A stretch of 64,000 nt of DNA, taken from positions 62,001 through 126,000 of the forward strand of contig CAWBBW010000010.1 in the NCBI GenBank assembly GCA_963787135.1. The letters are read 5' to 3'. Made by a program: the position numbers and the translations under genes. This DNA is from Roseiarcus sp963787135. GTDB taxonomy: Bacteria > Pseudomonadota > Alphaproteobacteria > Rhizobiales > Beijerinckiaceae. Shown here in pieces: positions 35,787 to 44,154 of this stretch (position 1 is the first letter of the stretch; each line of letters opens with the position of its first letter). The notes beneath the pieces are model-generated. The model saw only the letters and a program-made list of their open reading frames with translations. It made no database searches and was not told where the DNA came from.

Positions 35787-35905
35787 CTAGCAATCCGTTA
35801 CCACAATGGCCGCCCCTGGGCTTGCCGGAGCGGGCTCGCCCTTCGGCGCTTCGATGACGATCGTCTGCTCGGTTGACGTGGGGCCGGCGACGTGTCGGCC
35901 TCGCT
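35787..35905 (-). pseudogene. Relic of a second groEL: C-terminal tail only
   Basis: The minus strand reads VAGPTSTEQTIVIEAPKGEP then APASPGAAIVV and a TAG at 35787. This aligns with the end of the intact GroEL in this window (VAGLLITTEAMVAEVPKDKP, APAMPGGGGMGG). Upstream of about 35905 the match stops. The tail has lost the GGM repeat. It is on the same strand as groEL, about 1.3 kb away, and appears to be the remains of a divergent chaperonin gene whose body was deleted. Confidence 0.65.
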
Positions 35906-36064
35906 GAAGTCACGCATCGGCTCGCCGGCCGGGAAGCTGGAGCGCTTATCGCGGCTGGAGATGGCCAAAGCATGCTCGAAATGTTCCCATATTGAGCTCG
36001 CTGCTTCATCTTGTGGCCGCGAACTTTCGCGAGACGTCGCACTCGCAAGAAGAGGTCGATGGAG

Positions 36065-37084
36065 ATGAGCCCAAAGGCGCTGCTATCCCGGCTGCCGGTC
36101 GACCCGTATGTCGCGGCGATCATCGGCATGGTCGGTCTGGCGACGGCGCTGCCGGCGCATGGTGGCGGCGCCGTCGTCGCCCGATACGCCACCAATGCCG
36201 CCATCGCCCTCCTGTTTTTCCTGCATGGGGCGCGTCTCTCGCCGCAGGCAGCCCTGGCGGGCGCGTGGCACTGGCGTCTGCACGTCGTGGTGCTCGCCTC
36301 GACGTTCGTGCTGTTTCCAGTCTTGGGGCTTGGCGCGCGGGCCCTGTTCTGGGGATTGCTGACGCCGCCGCTTTGGACGGGCGTGATCCTGCTTTGCACG
36401 CTGCCTTCGACGGTCCAATCGTCGATCGCGTTTACCTCGATCGCGCGCGGCAACGTGCCTGCCGCAATCTGCGCCGCGACTGCGTCGAACCTGCTGGGGA
36501 TGGGATTGACGCCATTGCTGGTCGGGCTCTTGCTCAGTGCGCAGGGTGGCTTCTCGGCCCGTGGCGCCGGCGACATCGTGCTCCAGCTTCTGGTCCCCTT
36601 CGCTGCCGGACAGCTTGCCCGGCCGTGGATCGGGAACTGGGCCCTGCGGCACAAGACGCTGCTGGGTCTGGTCGATCGCGGATCGATCCTGCTCGTGGTC
36701 TATGCCGCATTCAGCGAGGGGGTCACGCAGGGCATCTGGCGCCAGCTCAGCCTGGCGGATTTGGGGCGACTCGTCGCCGTGGATGTTGCGCTTTTGGCGG
36801 CGGTGCTGGTCATCACCACCTATGGCAGCCGACTGCTCGGCTTCTCCCGCGACGATGAGGTGACGATCGTCTTCTGCGGCTCCAAGAAAAGTCTCGCGAG
36901 CGGCCTGCCAATGGCCACCGTGCTGCTGGCCGGCCAGTCGATCGGTCTGATCGTCTTGCCGCTGATGCTGTTTCACCAGATCCAGCTAATGGTCTGCGCC
37001 GCGCTGGCCAAGCGCTACGCCAACGACGGCCGAAGCGTCGACGCGCCAGCGTCCCGCGGCGAAATCGCGCCGGCAGAGCCGTAG
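36065..37084 (+). CDS. Bile acid:sodium symporter family protein (YfeH-like)
   Basis: A 339-aa polytopic membrane protein of the SBF-like/YfeH group with about 10 helices. Typical segments: NAAIALLFFLHGARLSPQAA near the N-terminus, LPSTVQSSIAFTSIARGN, and FCGSKKSLASGLPMATVLL with the conserved Gly-Ser-Lys-Lys. Members are secondary transporters; the substrate of bacterial YfeH proteins is undefined. ATGs at 36059 and 36065 are both possible; AGAGG (36051-36055) is better spaced for 36065. Convergent with groEL and sharing a terminator. Confidence 0.85.
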   Translation: MSPKALLSRLPVDPYVAAIIGMVGLATALPAHGGGAVVARYATNAAIALLFFLHGARLSPQAALAGAWHWRLHVVVLASTFVLFPVLGLGARALFWGLLTPPLWTGVILLCTLPSTVQSSIAFTSIARGNVPAAICAATASNLLGMGLTPLLVGLLLSAQGGFSARGAGDIVLQLLVPFAAGQLARPWIGNWALRHKTLLGLVDRGSILLVVYAAFSEGVTQGIWRQLSLADLGRLVAVDVALLAAVLVITTYGSRLLGFSRDDEVTIVFCGSKKSLASGLPMATVLLAGQSIGLIVLPLMLFHQIQLMVCAALAKRYANDGRSVDAPASRGEIAPAEP

Positions 37085-37113
37085 GCTCCAGAACTGGCGA
37101 CCTCCTGGGCAGC

Positions 37114-37139
37114 AAAAAGGGCGGCCGAAGCCGCCCTTT
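37114..37139. terminator. Bidirectional terminator between the symporter-like gene and groEL
   Basis: A 10-bp perfect stem AAAGGGCGGC / GCCGCCCTTT (37116-37125, 37130-37139) with a CGAA loop. A-run at 37114-37118 gives a U-run for groEL on the minus strand; TTTG follows on the plus strand. Confidence 0.85.
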
Positions 37140-37169
37140 GTCTCTATTTGGTTGGTGTGGCGCGGACGC

Positions 37170-38807
<1,638 letters not shown>

Positions 38808-38872
38808 AGTTGTCGTTCTCCTGCCCCTTTAGGGGCGAAATGTGAGGAATTGCAGCTTGGAGTGAGAAGCGA

Positions 38873-39160
38873 TCAGCCGATCACGCCCATGATGTCCGAC
38901 TCCTTCATGATGAGGAGTTCCTGGCCGTCGATCTTGACTTCGGTGCCGCTCCATTTGCCGAACAGGACCTTGTCGCCCTTCTTGACGTCAAGCGGGGTGA
39001 GCTTGCCGCTTTCGTCGCGACCGCCGGGGCCTGCGGCGATGATCTCGCCTTCTTGGGGCTTCTCCTTGGCGGTGTCCGGAATGATGATGCCGCCCTTCGT
39101 CTTCTCCTCGCCGTCAAGGCGACGGACGACGACGCGGTCATGCAGGGGACGGAATTTCAT
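38873..39160 (-). CDS. groES: Co-chaperonin GroES (10 kDa)
   Basis: A 95-aa lid protein; seven copies cap GroEL. The N-terminus MKFRPLHDRVVVRRLDGEEK, the mobile loop (KTKGGIIIPDTA) and the C-terminal ILIMKES-like strand (ELLIMKESDIMGVIG) are typical. GAGGAAC precedes the ATG. First gene of the groESL operon, preceded by a sigma70-type promoter and CIRCE. Confidence 0.99.
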   Translation of the reverse strand: MKFRPLHDRVVVRRLDGEEKTKGGIIIPDTAKEKPQEGEIIAAGPGGRDESGKLTPLDVKKGDKVLFGKWSGTEVKIDGQELLIMKESDIMGVIG

Positions 39161-39212
39161 TGGTCAACGTTCCTCTTGGCGGACTGGCCCTCAGCGGGCG
39201 CGGATGGTGGGT

Positions 39213-39239
39213 TTAGCACTCGACATCTGCGAGTGCTAA
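39213..39239 (-). promoter_or_regulatory. CIRCE operator (HrcA binding site) of groESL
   Basis: TTAGCACTC at 39213-39221, a 9-bp spacer, GAGTGCTAA at 39231-39239: a perfect match to the CIRCE consensus. It lies in the groES leader just downstream of the -10 box, as expected for repression by HrcA. Confidence 0.97.
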
Positions 39240-39247
39240 CGGCGGGG

Positions 39248-39276
39248 AAATAGAGACGCGCGGGCGTTTCGTCAAG
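39248..39276 (-). promoter_or_regulatory. groESL promoter
   Basis: Minus strand CTTGAC (39276-39271), 17-bp spacer, CTATTT (39253-39248), followed at once by CIRCE. This fits a housekeeping alphaproteobacterial promoter repressed by HrcA. Confidence 0.7.
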
Positions 39277-39653
39277 GGCCTGGGAGCTGGGCGCCGAAGC
39301 GGGAGGGAGGCAAACCTTGGCCGCTGGACCCAGGGCGGCGAACAATCGGAATTGGCCGATTGGCCTCCATGCGCCCGATGGAACCTTTGAGCGGCCCCGC
39401 GCGTTTGGTCGTGCAGCAGCATAGAGATGATTCTATGCGCGCGGTGCCAGTATTCTGGCCGAGACTAGCTTGGATTAAACTTTATTTTAGACGGTTGCGC
39501 GGTTGGTTTTTGCAAAAGCGAACGTTTAAATGGTCGAATCCAGGCGCTTGTGACCGAGCCTGATCTTGAAAATCGGCGACGCCGACTTAGTTGGAGAAGC
39601 AAAGGCGGCATTCACGCGGCGCTCCGCGCCGCACACAGGAAGGGAAGTCGCAA
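39277..39653. other. Intergenic region upstream of the Gly/Tyr-rich gene
   Basis: About 375 bp between the groESL promoter and the next gene. An AT-rich block at 39460-39530 probably carries the promoter of the rightward gene. The short open frames here lack a ribosome-binding site and look non-coding. Confidence 0.4.
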
Positions 39654-40244
39654 ATGACATACAGCGCTTTTCGAGTTTCAGCCGTCGCGCTCGGCGCGAT
39701 GGCAATGGCGTCATTCGCGCCGCTTTCGGCGGCCAGCGCGGCGACTGTCGTTCATCACCCAGCGCACGGACACGTCGCGTACGCCCACGGGCGCCACTAC
39801 GTCCACCATTACGCCCACCGCTACGTCCACGGACATCGCTACGTCTACGCCAATGGCTACAACCCCGGCGCCGCGGCCGCCGTCGGCGTGATTGGCGGCA
39901 TCCTTGGAGCGGGCCTGGCCGGCGCCTATTCTAACTGCGGGTATGGCTACGGCTATTATGACTCCTGTGGCTACTACGGCTATGGCGGTTACGGTCCGTA
40001 TGACGACGGCTTTGGTTACGGCTATGGGCCTGGCATCGGCTACGGCTATGGCGGCTATGGCGGCGGCTATGGCCGCTATGGCCACGGGTTCGGCTACGGC
40101 CATGGGTTAGGCAATGGCCATTTCGCCGGCGGAAACTTCGGCCACATGGGCAGCTTTGGCGGCGCCCACATGGGCGGCTTTGGCGGCGGCCACTTCGGAG
40201 GCTTCGGCGGCGGTCACTTCGGAGGCGGCAGCATCCACCGCTGA
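39654..40244 (+). CDS. Gly/Tyr/His-rich secreted protein
   Basis: A 196-aa protein with a signal peptide (1-28, LSAASAA), a His/Tyr region (HHYAHRYVHGHRYVYANGY), one hydrophobic glycine-rich helix (AAAVGVIGGILGAGLAGAY) and a long tail of G-Y-G and G-G-H-F-G repeats. The ATG at 39654 follows GGAAGGGAAG. Low-complexity composition suggests a structural surface or matrix-associated role; no enzyme motif seen. A terminator hairpin follows. Confidence 0.78.
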   Translation: MTYSAFRVSAVALGAMAMASFAPLSAASAATVVHHPAHGHVAYAHGRHYVHHYAHRYVHGHRYVYANGYNPGAAAAVGVIGGILGAGLAGAYSNCGYGYGYYDSCGYYGYGGYGPYDDGFGYGYGPGIGYGYGGYGGGYGRYGHGFGYGHGLGNGHFAGGNFGHMGSFGGAHMGGFGGGHFGGFGGGHFGGGSIHR

Positions 40245-40271
40245 GCCGGCGACTCCCACACGCTGAGGCGG

Positions 40272-40294
40272 CGGGCGGCTCATCGAGCCGCCCG
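40272..40294. terminator. Hairpin terminator between converging genes
   Basis: A 9-bp stem CGGGCGGCT / AGCCGCCCG (40272-40280, 40286-40294) with a CATCG loop, in the gap between the Gly/Tyr-rich gene and the PheC-like gene. Only a weak TTGCC follows, so termination efficiency is uncertain. Confidence 0.55.
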
Positions 40295-40301
40295 TTGCCA
40301 T

Positions 40302-41075
40302 TCAACGGAACCATTTCGCGTAAAGCGCGTCGAACTCCCCGTCCTCCGTCGCCAGGTGCAGCCATTGGTCGACGAATGCCTTCAGGGCGGGGTCGGGGAC
40401 CATCCAGTAGGCCTTTTCAGCGAAGTCGAATGGCTTGTCGGGATGGATGGCGCATAGAACGTCCGGATGCAGCTTTTGCTGGAACCGGGTTTCCGATGCG
40501 TCGGTGATCATCAGGTCGGCGTCGCCCTTCGCCAGCTGATCGAAAATCGTCAGATTATCGGGGTAAAGCACAATCTTCGCAGCATGCAGGTGGGCGCGGT
40601 CGAAGCGCTCGTTGGTGCCGCCCGGGTTGGCGATGACGCGGACGCCCGGCCGGTCGATATCGGCAAGAGTCTGAAACTTGGCCTGATCGGAGCAGCGGGC
40701 GATCGGCGTCTTGCCCTCGCGCATATAGGGCGAGGAGAAGAAGCCGGTCTTTTGCCGGTCCAGGGTCACCGAGATTCCGCCCATTGCGATGTCGAAATCG
40801 TCGTTCTGGAGGTCGCGGGCCAGCGATCCCCATGCTGTCGGCACGAATTCGACTTTTGCGCCGAGCGCCTGCCCAAGCGAGCGCGCAAGATCGATGTCGA
40901 AGCCTGAATATTCGCCGCTCGACTTGTCGAGGGCTGTGAAGGGACGATAGTCACCGGTGGTGCCGACGCGAAGCACATGATTGGCCAAAATGGAATCGAA
41001 ATGGGAGGAGTCCGCGAGCGCGGATGCGGCGATAATCACGCCAAAGCAAAGGACCAGCCAGCGTGTCGCGCGCAT
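40302..41075 (-). CDS. Periplasmic cyclohexadienyl dehydratase-like protein (PheC type)
   Basis: A 257-aa protein with a signal peptide (1-21) and a type II periplasmic-binding fold (SBP_bac_3). Its sequence follows the PheC/arogenate dehydratase pattern: LRVGTTGDYRPFT, EYSGFDIDLARSL, IAMGGISVTLDRQKTGFFS, GVRVIANPGGTNERFDRAHL, ITDASETRFQQKLHPD. PheC converts prephenate or arogenate to phenylpyruvate or phenylalanine in the periplasm. A plain amino-acid-binding role is the alternative, but no ABC permease is nearby. 10 bp upstream on the same strand is cpdR. Confidence 0.78.
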   Translation of the reverse strand: MRATRWLVLCFGVIIAASALADSSHFDSILANHVLRVGTTGDYRPFTALDKSSGEYSGFDIDLARSLGQALGAKVEFVPTAWGSLARDLQNDDFDIAMGGISVTLDRQKTGFFSSPYMREGKTPIARCSDQAKFQTLADIDRPGVRVIANPGGTNERFDRAHLHAAKIVLYPDNLTIFDQLAKGDADLMITDASETRFQQKLHPDVLCAIHPDKPFDFAEKAYWMVPDPALKAFVDQWLHLATEDGEFDALYAKWFR

Positions 41076-41084
41076 GGGTCGACC

Positions 41085-41468
41085 CTAAGCCGCGTTCAAC
41101 AGCCTTTCGACCTCGTTCACCAGATCCCGCAGATGAAAGGGCTTCGACAGGATCCTGGCGTCCTTCGGCGCGTTGTTGTCCGGATTGAGCGCCACCGCCG
41201 CGAAGCCGGTGATAAACATGACCTTGATTTCGGGATCGAGTTCCGTCGCACGGCGGGCCAACTCGATGCCATCCATTTCCGGCATGACAATATCGGTCAG
41301 TAGAAGTTCGAACGGCTCCTCGCGCAGCCGGTCGTAGGCCGCCGCCCCATTGTCGAACGACGCCACTGAGTAGCCCGCGTTCTGCAGCGCCTTGACGAGG
41401 AATCGACGCATGTCGTTGTCGTCCTCGGCAAGCAGAATTTTGGCTGAAATTTCGACAGGCGTTCGCAT
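41085..41468 (-). CDS. cpdR: Response regulator CpdR
   Basis: A 127-aa stand-alone receiver domain. Acidic pocket AEDDNDMRR, phospho-acceptor Asp in LLTDIVMPEMDG, Thr/Lys switch residues in FITGFAA and ILSKPFHLRDLV. In Caulobacter and rhizobia unphosphorylated CpdR delivers ClpXP to its cell-cycle substrates; the CckA-ChpT relay phosphorylates it. Strong match over the full length, and the neighbouring N-formylglutamate amidohydrolase gene is the usual partner in synteny. Confidence 0.9.
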   Translation of the reverse strand: MRTPVEISAKILLAEDDNDMRRFLVKALQNAGYSVASFDNGAAAYDRLREEPFELLLTDIVMPEMDGIELARRATELDPEIKVMFITGFAAVALNPDNNAPKDARILSKPFHLRDLVNEVERLLNAA

Positions 41469-41621
41469 CCGTGTCCCCGGTTGAGGCTTGCGACCTTGCG
41501 GCGCCTCGGTAAAGATTCCTTGAACCGGTCCGCCAGCTTTTCGCGTGTCTCAACGCCTCAAAGGTATGATAAACCCCAAAGGCTCGACAAGAGCAAGCGC
41601 GGGAATGGGCCTGGAGTGATC

Positions 41622-42506
41622 ATGGACGGGTTCGAGCGGCGGGCGAAAACGGACTTCGAACGTGCGATCGAAACGATCGAGCCTGCTCGCCTGACCTCGC
41701 CGCTCATTTTCAGTTCGCCGCATTCGGGTTCGATCTACCCGGAGCGCTTTCTGGCGGCCTCGCGCCTCGATCCGTTGACGCTCAGACGATCTGAGGACGC
41801 GTACGTCGACGAACTGTTCCTGCCCTGCGTTGCGCTTGGGGCGCCGCTTCTGCGCGCTCTCTTTCCCCGGGCCTATCTCGACGTCAATCGCGAGCCCTAT
41901 GAACTCGACCCTCAGGTTTTCGAGGGGCGCCTTCCGGACTTCGCCAACACAAGATCGCTCCGGGTCGCGGTCGGCCTCGGCACCATCCCGCGGGTCGTCG
42001 GCGACTCCCAACCGATCTACAAGCAGCCAATATCGGTCCCGGAGGGCCTCGGCCGCATCGAATGGCTCTATCGCCCTTACCACGAACAGTTGAGAGCGCT
42101 GGTCGCGCGCGCTCTTAGGCGGTTTGGCCGGGCGGTTCTCATCGACTGCCACTCCATGCCGAGCAACGCCGCGGACGTCGCCGGTTTGGACGTCGTGCTC
42201 GGCGATCGATATGGGGCAAGCGCTGCCCCGGGCGTCGTCGAGGTCCTCGAGACGAGCTTGCGCGCCGCCGGGTATCGGGTTCGCCGCAACAAGCCGTTTG
42301 CAGGCGGTTTCATCACCGAAAATTTCGGCGCTCCAGCCAGGGGCGTGGACGCCGTTCAAATCGAGATCGCGCGGGCGCTTTATCTGGACGAGCGTAGGCT
42401 CGTTAAGACCGAAGCATTTGCGGCGCTCAGCGGCAACCTGTTCAGCGCAGTCAAGAGTCTGGCGCGCGAGCTCGGCGGCGGTCACAATCGTCTGGCGGCC
42501 GAGTGA
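41622..42506 (+). CDS. N-formylglutamate amidohydrolase family protein
   Basis: A 294-aa FGase-family hydrolase, expected to split N-formylglutamate to formate and glutamate (last step of one histidine degradation route) or a related amide. Motifs: IFSSPHSGSIYPERF, AYLDVNREPYELDP, LIDCHSMPS and GGFITENFG. The ATG at 41622 follows CTGGAG by 7 nt; the frame extends upstream to 41481 without a site. No other hut genes are near, so the histidine link is only from family membership. Confidence 0.85.
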   Translation: MDGFERRAKTDFERAIETIEPARLTSPLIFSSPHSGSIYPERFLAASRLDPLTLRRSEDAYVDELFLPCVALGAPLLRALFPRAYLDVNREPYELDPQVFEGRLPDFANTRSLRVAVGLGTIPRVVGDSQPIYKQPISVPEGLGRIEWLYRPYHEQLRALVARALRRFGRAVLIDCHSMPSNAADVAGLDVVLGDRYGASAAPGVVEVLETSLRAAGYRVRRNKPFAGGFITENFGAPARGVDAVQIEIARALYLDERRLVKTEAFAALSGNLFSAVKSLARELGGGHNRLAAE

Positions 42507-42570
42507 GGGACCGGCAAACAGTCCGGCGGCGGCAACACGCTGCGATGCAGCTACCGGCGAGGCTTCAACC

Positions 42571-42604
42571 AAAAAAGGAGGCCGCCATGTCGCCACGGCG
42601 GCCT
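42571..42604 (-). terminator. Rho-independent terminator of the small RNA
   Basis: Minus strand AGGCCGCC (42604-42597), 10-nt loop, GGCGGCCT (42586-42579), CC, then six T. Orientation shows the transcript comes from the minus strand. Confidence 0.85.
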
Positions 42605-42659
42605 TCAGTCTAGGGAGGAAACGCCCAAGGAGGGCATATGCGGCAGGTCATGCCGCACC
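42571..42659 (-). ncRNA. Small RNA resembling the alphaproteobacterial alpha-r14/suhB family
   Basis: A complete small transcription unit on the minus strand. Promoter: CTTGCA (42694-42689), 17-bp spacer, CAATAT (42671-42666), start near 42659. RNA of about 89 nt: hairpin 1 TGCGGCA/TGCCGCA (42639-42657), hairpin 2 GCCC-UCCUU-GGGC with an anti-Shine-Dalgarno loop, single-stranded UUUCCUCCCU, and a terminator hairpin with U6. Exposed CCUCC motifs and three-hairpin layout match alpha-r14 RNAs, which block ribosome-binding sites of many messages. It is divergent from an inositol-monophosphatase-family gene, as the name suhB RNA implies. Family call is from memory of the pattern. Confidence 0.65.
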
Positions 42660-42665
42660 GCAGCA

Positions 42666-42694
42666 ATATTGGGGTCGCGCTTCCGGCTTGCAAG
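42666..42694 (-). promoter_or_regulatory. Promoter of the small RNA
   Basis: CTTGCA, exactly 17 bp, CAATAT on the minus strand, a good housekeeping-type promoter for an alphaproteobacterium. Confidence 0.6.
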
Positions 42695-42907
42695 GGCTTT
42701 CTTGGTTCGATACGTCCCTTTGGGCCCGTGTTGGCTCAAAGGCGTATGAACCGCCCGAGACTGGTTCGTAATCGGATCGAGTTTATTCTCAATTAAATCA
42801 GCCTATTACGTTAGCCGCCGTTCCCAGCGCGCCCTTCAGCCGCAACTCTTAGCCATGGCAGTCATGCTAATACGGCATAACTCGCGCCGCTTTTCCTGGG
42901 GATATTG

Positions 42908-43726
42908 ATGACTGCGGTCGACTTCGCGGCTTTCGTCGAGCGCCTGGCCCAGGTTTCGGGCGAGGTGATTCTGCCATTTTTTCGCAGCACGATCGGAGCG
43001 GAAGATAAGTCCCGGGGAGGCCCTTTTGATCCCGTGACGGAGGCAGACCGCGCGGCCGAGTCTGCGATGCGGCGGCTGATCGGCCAGACCTTTCCTGCCC
43101 ACGGCGTGATCGGCGAAGAATATGGCCTCGATCGCCCCGACGCGGAATTCGTCTGGGTCCTCGACCCGATCGACGGGACGAAAAGCTTCATTTCGGGGAT
43201 GCCGACCTGGGGGACGCTGATCGGGCTCATGCATCGCGGCCGTCCCGTCTACGGCATGATGGCGCAACCGTTTACCCGCGAGCGCTTCTATGGCGACGGG
43301 AAACGGGCGAGGTTGCGCACGCTTGCGACAACGCGTGGCGACACGCCGCCCTCTGAATGGACGACGCGGACCCTTCATACCCGCGCTTGCGCTTCCTTAA
43401 GCGAGGCGACACTGGCCACGACGAGCCCTCTGCTCATTCGTGACGATGCCGACCAGGCGGCCTACCGGCGCGTCGAGGGCAGGGTCCGTCTTCCTCGCTA
43501 CGGCGGCGATTGCTATGCCTATTGCGCGCTGGCGGCGGGCTTCGTTGATCTCGTGATCGAGACCAATCTCAAGCCGCATGACATTGTCGCGCTGACGCCG
43601 ATCATCGAGGGCGCGGGCGGCGTCGTCACCACCTGGGACGGGGACGAGGCAGCCAAAGGCGGCCGGATTCTGGCCGCCGGGGACCCGCGCGTTCACGAGG
43701 AAGCGCGCCGTCTGCTTCTCGGTTAG
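42908..43726 (+). CDS. hisN: Histidinol-phosphatase, inositol monophosphatase family
   Basis: A 272-aa metal-dependent phosphatase. Metal ligands: Glu in VIGEEYGLD, the DPIDGT box in WVLDPIDGTKSFISG, and the C-terminal Asp in KPHDIVALTPIIEGAGG. The pattern GGDCYAYCALAAGFVDLVIE is typical of HisN-type histidinol-phosphate phosphatases, the penultimate step of histidine synthesis. A role as inositol or other phosphate monoesterase is the alternative. ATG at 42908 chosen over the TTG just before it. Confidence 0.83.
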   Translation: MTAVDFAAFVERLAQVSGEVILPFFRSTIGAEDKSRGGPFDPVTEADRAAESAMRRLIGQTFPAHGVIGEEYGLDRPDAEFVWVLDPIDGTKSFISGMPTWGTLIGLMHRGRPVYGMMAQPFTRERFYGDGKRARLRTLATTRGDTPPSEWTTRTLHTRACASLSEATLATTSPLLIRDDADQAAYRRVEGRVRLPRYGGDCYAYCALAAGFVDLVIETNLKPHDIVALTPIIEGAGGVVTTWDGDEAAKGGRILAAGDPRVHEEARRLLLG

Positions 43727-44154
43727 GGCGCGCTTTGCGTCCTGCGGACGAGCGGCCCCGGTAGGTTTGGGCGCCTGCACGTTTGGCAGCGGCGAAGCGT
43801 TTTCAGAGGCTTAGGCGCCAAAAACTGTCGCTTTTTTCGCCGCCGCCGGCTGTCCGGGCCGGAGGCAAGGATGAAAGCCCAACACAAGGAAATGAAAATC
43901 CAGTGCAAGCAAATGAAAACAAAGAACCCAGCGTTTTCAATAGGCTAGCGCGGAATCTCGCGGCTGGCGCCGCCTTAACCTTAACGTTGTACGGCCCGCA
44001 ATGGTTAGAAGGGAGCCTCTGTCCGGTCATCAGGCTACGATAGCACACAATTCTGATTTACGGAAGCAATTGTCGGGTTCAATCTTTCGGGAGGCGGTTC
44101 GTCGCTGCCGGCCAAGCCTTCGCCAGCAGGGCGTCGTTTATTGGACAGCCCAAT
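43727..44154. other. Intergenic region after hisN
   Basis: About 430 bp between converging genes. It has a T-run at 43831-43837, two copies of AGCGTTTTCA (43796-43805, 43931-43940) and one possible 25-aa reading frame (separate entry). Nothing else recognisable. Confidence 0.4.
43871..43948 (+). CDS. Possible 25-aa basic peptide with MKxQxK repeat
   Basis: ATG at 43871, five nt after GGAGG, encodes MKAQHKEMKIQCKQMKTKNP and five more residues. The MKxQxKx heptad recurs about 2.5 times, which suggests a short amphipathic helix or the remnant of a longer repetitive coiled-coil gene. No promoter identified; weakly supported. Confidence 0.3.
   Translation: MKAQHKEMKIQCKQMKTKNPAFSIG

Noticed and set aside
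35560..36654. 364-codon minus-strand frame spanning the IS21 right end and the symporter-like gene
   Set aside because: Composite frame: only the part from 35784 down is the real 5' fragment; the rest is antisense or a different frame of the groEL relic.
36083..36976. 297-codon open frame on the minus strand
   Set aside because: Antisense shadow of the symporter-like membrane gene; polar and Gln/Arg-rich where the real product is hydrophobic.
39531..39562. TGGTCGAATCC resembling a tRNA T-loop
   Set aside because: No acceptor or anticodon stem can be formed around it.
42638..42796. 52-aa frame on the plus strand with an apparently excellent AAGGAGG site
   Set aside because: The AAGGAGG is the complement of the small RNA's CCUCCUU anti-SD motif, the frame covers the RNA's promoter, and the terminator shows the transcript is on the other strand.
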